Source: Halichondria panicea (Eukaryota; Porifera; Demospongiae; Suberitida; Halichondriidae). Taken from it: 64,000 nucleotides of DNA. The stretch spans positions 186,001 through 250,000 of the forward strand of contig NC_087382.1 in NCBI RefSeq assembly GCF_963675165.1, written 5' to 3'. The notes below the pieces were generated by a model that saw only the letters and a program-made list of their open reading frames with translations, was not told the origin of the DNA and ran no database searches. Shown here in pieces: positions 58,671 to 64,000 of this stretch. Position numbers and translations under genes: made by a program. Each line of letters begins with the position of its first letter. Position 1 is the first letter of the stretch.

Positions 58671-59780
58671 CCAATATATTGCTTACCCCCAACAACACTA
58701 AAATTTCTACACGCAGTACGGCTTTAGCCTTAACCCCCCCAAAATATATGCGTGTAACGATTTCATTGTTTTTGTGGCAGTGTGTCATGTGATGTGATTG
58801 AGTCTTGATAATTATGATAAATAAAGAGTCAAATTAAAGTGTGCATGGAGCAAGCTGCATTTATCTACTTGCATCGCCTGCTTATATAGATAACTGTTAT
58901 AGTGGCTGTAGACGTCACATATGCAAAACAAATTTTTTTCATCTTAATTGTGCCAGTATGTGTGAACCATGAATGTGAACCTTTTCTCATTGTCAAAAAC
59001 CATTACAATAATTATCATAATTATTTCACAACGCTTTAAACAATGGAATAATAATAATTGCTCAGATGTATGGAAGCCCGTTTAGTTCCACTCTAATATT
59101 CCACTCTAGGATGCACTTCCATTCTGAAATTCCATTCTAGAATGCACTTCCATTTTGAAATTCCATTCTGAAATTCCATTGTGCTATCACATGATATTTA
59201 GCCATCCAGTGTGAAAAACGGCTAGTGAAGTTGAGACACTTGTTAATAAAAATTATTTTGAGAGTGCTGCATGCATGGGTATAATTATTGCAAGGATGAT
59301 CATGTATGCACTCCTGTTGGCACTTGTGCTGGGGCATTGATTCCTATCAACATCAAGCAGTATACAATAATTCAGCAATGGTTTTTCTGTTCTTTTTCCA
59401 AATGAAATTTAAAACCTGTTTTTTTATGGCTTGTTGAATCTAAGATCATTATGTGCATGGGTATACATCTATAATATAATTATAGGTAATCTCACGTCAG
59501 ATCCTTAAGATATAATGAACTTCACTGTGACAAATTAATTAGATCTAGAGTCTATAGTGCTACAGAATTCATGTAGCTATTCAATGACTATAGTGTTAAT
59601 ATGCATTTACCAGTAGATTGTCTCTACCCTATATAGATCTACCATTTATGGTTGTTAGCATCACATGTCTCTAGGAATGTGGTTAAGAGTAGATAAGGGT
59701 TTATTCTTGATGTCCGTGAGCTGGAGGAACTCTGTAACTGCTGGTATAGGGTTTCCTAGCTATATACCAGATACTGAAAG
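58671..59780. other. Spacer B3-B4 with A and promoter scraps
   Basis: About 59375-59440 matches a stretch of family A exon 2 (GTTTTTCTGTTCTTTTTCCA), followed by degenerate A/B promoter blocks (59500-59780). The A gene itself has been deleted. Short tandem repeats of TTCCATTCTGAAA type lie at 59085-59180. Confidence 0.6.
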
Positions 59781-60215
59781 ATGATGGCAGGAACAGGGTA
59801 TCATGCATACATTGATGTGGAGTCGATAATAGACCTCTCTCCCATTGATGTAAGTACTTAGTTAAAAATCTAAACGGCTATAATTATGTAAAAAACTAAG
59901 TTATGATGATTCCACATACCTTTAAGTATGTAGATTTATTGTATTGTACTGGATATTTACCGAGGTTGCAAAGGCAATTAAAGTTTCCTGTATAGATCTA
60001 CATGAAATTGTCAGTAAAGAAGTGACTAGCATCAAACGATTCGTCAATGAGGAAAATGGGAACAAAGATAAAAAACTTGACGCATACGTAACAGTGACAT
60101 TGTAAAATATCAACTCTAAAGAAGACCGGTCCCACGCTGAATACTATGTAGACAAGATTGTCCAACCAGCTGTAAAACAAGTGGTTAATAAGAAAGACAA
60201 TCAGGGCAAGTAAAT
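59781..60215 (+). pseudogene. Family B pseudogene B4
   Basis: Exon 1 (59781-59849) is open: MMAGTGYHAYIDVESIIDL. The exon-2 acceptor is lost (CTGG where others have TTAG), an early in-frame stop interrupts the first part (CCTGTATAG), and TTGTAAAAT puts another stop in the core. The exon-2 donor is still visible (AAGTAAAT). No exon 3 found. Confidence 0.8.
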
Positions 60216-60999
60216 ATTTTCAAATGTCGTGAAACTTAGTATTTGTGATTGCTAGCTAAGTTATCAAGTATATCATACCGTCAGAAGTGTATGAAGAGGA
60301 GTATGCGACTCCCACGCACATTCCATTCTATCTTGGACTGAATCCGTCACGAACACTTGTAGTTGTGTAAACTGTTAGCCATGAATAAAATTAAATGTGT
60401 GCTGGAGGTACAAACCATGTGTGTGTATGCCGATATCATTTTTAACTAATTAACTACTACACCGACGCACCCACTTAAGATGCGGTCTGATAGTGACGTG
60501 GTATGACATGCTCCTACCGTAACAAGGTTTACACTACAACTGCTACAGTTGGATACTCCTCTTAATACACTCCTGATACCGTATATAGCGGGTGATTTTC
60601 GTGGGGTAAAATATTCGTTATTTTCAAGGGCAAGCTTACCTCCACAAACGTAGGCGTGGCTTATACCGGAACGTATAGGAATGCAGCAGGCAACGAGACT
60701 AAACGAAATGTTTACTCACGAAAACCACCATTGCATCTATATTCAGACACAATGTATATTCAGACACTCATTCTGAGGAAACAAGCAGTGAATTGATAAA
60801 AAATTTTCTTTTGCACCATCTGATCAAGCATGTGTTACTATGAATGTATGCAAAAAAGAATTGATAAATATCAACTACTAAGTCTTCAAAAGCTGAAAAT
60901 GTGCTAGTGTCTGATAAACGGTAAGAACAGACAAAAAATCGATCATCAGACACAACCTACCGTTTATTCTGTAGGGGGATATGCTGAGTCACATAATAA
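60216..60999. other. Spacer after B4
   Basis: A truncated hairpin MITE (from 60577, TACCGTATATAGCGGGTGAT), an opposed TTTATC..CAGAC repeat pair (60765-60780, 60910-60925 region) and no supported gene. Confidence 0.45.
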
Positions 61000-61251
61000 T
61001 TATGTAAGGACAATAACTAAACAACTAGGTCCAGGGTGACGCAAGCGCCATGGGGCAAGCGACGCATCCAACTCTGCTGAAAGATATTGTGCAAATGACA
61101 CCACATCTTGTGGTAGGTTGATGACATAGCCTGCGTATTCATATTGTCCAAGTGGTAATCGATAGATGGACATTATTGGCATGACTGCAGATATAAACAG
61201 CATCTTGGATTGAACAGCAGATTGTTCGAATAGAGGCATGTCGGGATTCAC
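61000..61251 (-). pseudogene. Helitron remnant (DUF6570-like segment)
   Basis: The minus frame reads NPDMPLFEQSAVQSKMLF, then MPIMSIYRLPLGQYEYAGYV and INLPQDVVSFAQYL. This matches the pattern of the DUF6570 region in Helitron replication-helicase proteins (a P-V-M-x-[VI]-Y core, then G-x-V-I-N-F-P-Q-D-V). Upstream sequence is out of frame and repeats CACTCCTGTCTC units (61331-61385). No helicase motifs follow, so it is a dead fragment. Called from memory of the family pattern. Confidence 0.5.
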
Positions 61252-61869
61252 TCTGTACGCCTATGCCTGCATGTATTGCTTCAAGCGTGCCTGTGTGGCC
61301 TCTGGAGTCTCTGTAAGTGTAATGAACAGGCACTCCTGTCTCCAAGATCCCTGTGAGAAGCACCCCAGGCACTCCTGTCTCTGTGATAAAGCTGCAACAT
61401 GGAATTGTTTAGTTGATCAGAGTGTCTCCAACATGAAGAACATCAATGACACTAACAGTCTCAGCTTCTAGCACCCCTTTATTTGTATGGTTTGCTCTGT
61501 GCCTGCAAGAATTGCCTGTCACTCATACTACAGTAGTGTTCTGTGTGTCCCAATATGTAGAGGTTATAAAGAAAGAAAAGATGAATCGTTCAAAGAAGAA
61601 AAGGTCGCGATAATTAGCTAATTAGAGCTAAGGTAAGTTAATCGTGTCCTCCCTCCCCTCTGGAACTTCACTATGATAAATTAATTAGATCTAGAGTCTA
61701 TAGTGCTACAGAATTCATCAATGACTAGTGTTATGGTTGCTATCATCACATGTCTCTATGAATGTGGTTGTAACTCTGTAACTGCAGGGCTTCCTAGGCA
61801 ACCTAAATAAAGTTGGAGCAGAATACTAGACTAGAAGTATAGATTATTTTCTCTATCCAATACTGAAAG

Positions 61870-62289
61870 ATGATGGTAGGAACAGGGTATCCTGTATACA
61901 TTGATGTGGAGTCGACCTCAGACCTCTCTCCCAGTGATGTAAGTTACTTAGCAAAAAATCTAACTATATACTAGATATTATGTAGAAAATGGCCAAGTAA
62001 GTCGTGGTAATGCCACATAATTATAGGATATAATGTATTAATTATTGTATACTGATCATTAGATATTAGCTAAGGTCGGTACAAGTGCAAAGTTTCCTGT
62101 AAAAGAAATTGTCAGTAAACAAGTGACTAGCATCAAACAGTTCGTCAATGGACAAAGTGAAGATAAAACACTTGATGCATACGTAACAGTAACATTGTAC
62201 AATATCAACTCCAAAGAAGACTGGTGCAACATTGAAGACTATGTAAACAATATTGGCGATGAAATAAAGAAAACCACTGGCAAAGCCAG
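61870..62289 (+). CDS. Family B copy B5, exons 1-2 (exon 3 beyond window)
   Basis: Exons 61870-61938 and 62063-62289 join in phase to 98 residues plus two bases. The start is MMVGTGYPVYIDVESTSDLS. The core KQVTSIKQFVNGQSEDKTLD is nearly identical to B1. It ends KKTTGKAR at a GTAAGT donor. The intron is then swollen by a hairpin (62414-62702) and a dispersed element. From about 63740 to the window end it matches the second half of B1 intron 2 (37700-37910), so exon 3 should lie just past 64000. Promoter blocks (AACTCTGTAACTG, AGGGCTTCCTAG) lie at 61775-61800. No TATA box as clear as in B1. Confidence 0.65.
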
Positions 62290-62413
62290 GTAAGTATTAC
62301 ATATACCTCAGTTGTATTTGTGTTGGGCAGGTGTGAAAGTTCGTATATGTGTGATTGCTATAGCTAAGTTATAAAGCAGGGATCAATTAAGTATACACCA
62401 CTAGGCTAATGGT

Positions 62414-62702
62414 GTTTTTAGCTAAGTTTGGTAGCATAATTATGCCTCGGTGCGCATGTGCAAATGACTTTGCGGAGAAAACTTGTCCATGGAGTCTTGC
62501 TATGGACAAGTTTTCTACGCACTTTTGAAAAGGCTGCAATGACATTCAAAGTATATAATAAGCAAACTATAGGCAACTCGATAACCAATTGCAAGCATTA
62601 TAATTTTGCAAATCCACAAATGAAAGTCATAATGCACTAACCGCAAAGTCATTTGCGCATGCGCACCGAGGCATAATTATGCTACCAAACTTAGCTAAAA
62701 AC
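62414..62702. repeat. 289-bp hairpin element in B5 intron 2
   Basis: The outer arms (GTTTTTAGCTAAGTTTGGTA ... GCCTCGGTGCGCATG) are mirrored at the right end (GCGCACCGAGGC ... GCTAAAAAC). A nested smaller hairpin (AAAACTTGTCCATGG / CTATGGACAAGTTTT) sits at 62478-62515. Confidence 0.9.
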
Positions 62703-63715
62703 ATAATTATACCAATATCTATAGCGTTCTAGTGCAGGCTATAACTATATATATAAGCATCTGCACTAGAACGCTATAGATGTTAATTGGTAGCTGCAAG
62801 GCCAGGGGCGTAGCCAGGATTTGAGAGAGGGGGGTGCTTGATGAATGGATTGTCCTAGCCTCCTTCACTGGCCTCCACTTCCCTAGTGGGAAGTGCGGCC
62901 TGGGATCGAGGCTAGGATTGTCCGGGCACTCCCCCAGAACTTTTTTGTTGTTACATGCTCTGAGATTGATTCTAACGCAATCTGGCTAAAGAAATGAGAG
63001 TACTGCTGCTTTGAGGGTACTGGTGGGGTTAAGCCACATCTTCATCTGAATTATGTCCTGCATTGTTTTGAGTTGTGACAATTAAATCATGCAGCTGCTA
63101 ACCAGGTTCTGCTTGTGAATTAGCAGGACAGGGTGGCAAGCCACTTGCAGTTTTGCAGTGCTGCTCTGTGAACTAACTGGGCTCAACTCAAAGAGTGACA
63201 TGATGATGATGGTGATAGCTGCTGAATAGTCTGCAACTCTGTGGGGGACCTTGGTCTGCTCAGCCACGTGGCTTTGCGCATGTGCACTGGCTGGAATGAA
63301 TATATTTGGAGGTGGAGCTAGATAGTTAGAGGTGGAGTTTTGAGTTGATCGTGCAATTATAGAGCTCAGCTAGCTAGCTTATAGTTAGCTAGTTAGTAAA
63401 AGGAACTTGTGGAGCAGAGTCTGAGGCCAGGGGGGTGCTGGAGCACCCTCTGCACCCCTCTGGCTACGCCACTGAAGGCTCTGCTGATCATGATGCAGCC
63501 GCCATTAATTTTAGACTTGGACTTTTGGCATCGATCCTTTTTAACAACAATCATGGTCGATCTTTTCTGTGATTCTGGATTCTGCCTGCAGCAAAATTAA
63601 TTACTAATGTGTGTATAATTTTAATAAGTATTGCTAATACCAATAGTAGCTTTATGTTATGTATAGCTTGACACCTCAACTGCATGAGGCATCAGCACCT
63701 GCGGTGCTTTCATTA
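62703..63715. repeat. Composite dispersed element in B5 intron 2
   Basis: It starts with a short hairpin (CTATAGCGTTCTAGTGCAG / CTGCACTAGAACGCTATAG, 62720-62782), then GGGGCGTAGCCAGGATTTGA and its counterpart CTCTGGCTACGCCACT (63457-63472). It ends like the element at 27470-28000 (GGCATCAGCACCTGCGGTGC). An element nested in an element; no coding region supported. Confidence 0.65.
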
Positions 63716-64000
63716 TCTATATAGCTGTCATCGACTTAGCTCACCCCACAAATATCCTGTTTATAGGACTCATCTGGGCATATCAGTGCATGAGAGCTCC
63801 CCTATATATGCAGAGCTTCTGTCGATTGGCCACGTCGCAAGTGTATGCTACACAAAGACAGTCGCTTAAAGAGTTTGCACGCATTTCTATAATTATGTCC
63901 CTATATAATTATTGCCGCTGCAATTAGGAAGTTAGTATCACCTTGTTATGACCACAGTAAAATTAATACATGCATAAAAAATTATGATTCTACAAATTTA

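Noticed and set aside
1-64000. tRNA, rRNA and CRISPR-like structures
   Set aside because: I looked for B-box-like GGTTCGAATC sequences, rRNA signatures and regularly spaced repeats and found none convincing.

Overview
This window is nuclear DNA from an animal, almost certainly a demosponge. Two genes in the middle-left are silicateins, the cathepsin-L-like enzymes that make siliceous spicules and are known only from sponges: the catalytic Cys of the papain family is replaced by Ser in a CGSSYAF motif, and both proteins end in the typical ATDAxYPTL tail. Genes have short exons, small GT-AG introns and a compact layout. The DNA is AT-rich and very rich in the AT palindrome ATAATTAT, in TG microsatellites and in small inverted-repeat elements. 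All exon boundaries were read by eye and checked for reading phase across each junction; no transcript or database evidence was available.

Layout. 1-4220 (-): 5' part of a docking protein with an IRS-type PTB domain and many YxxP motifs, running off the left edge. 4.2-8.4 kb: repeat-rich spacer. 8360-12251 (-): secreted CUB-domain protein. 13287-16321 and 17467-20335 (+): two tandem silicatein genes with the same seven-exon structure. 22101-26084 (+): single-pass receptor-like protein (two Ig domains, FN3-like domain, Cys-rich module, FN3, TM, no kinase), flanked by two copies of a broken signal-peptide exon. 27062-29788 (-): ribosomal protein S24. 30192-34685 (-): translation initiation factor eIF4E.

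The right half (34.9-64 kb) is a young, unstable duplication zone. Its unit is [eIF4E - gene A - gene B]. Gene A (-) encodes a 485-residue two-pass membrane glycoprotein. Gene B (+) encodes a small soluble protein of about 150 residues. A and B lie head to head over 310-400 bp that contain a TATA box and a conserved motif. I recognise neither family. A1 (34939-36727), A5 (55596-57401), B1 (37122-38142) and B2 (41777-42776) are intact. B5 (from 61870) is intact as far as seen and runs toward the right edge. A3 keeps only its intact last exon. A2, A4, B3, B4, one nearly complete eIF4E copy and one eIF4E 5' fragment are broken by frameshifts, lost splice sites, deletions or inserted elements. A divergent relic of an A-type membrane segment sits at about 43.5 kb.

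The two silicateins, and perhaps the CUB protein transcribed divergently from them, form a plausible biomineralisation neighbourhood. RPS24 and eIF4E are housekeeping translation genes. The A/B cassette is the best candidate for something undescribed: a lineage-specific gene pair with a shared promoter, amplified together with a translation-factor passenger and decaying in several copies.
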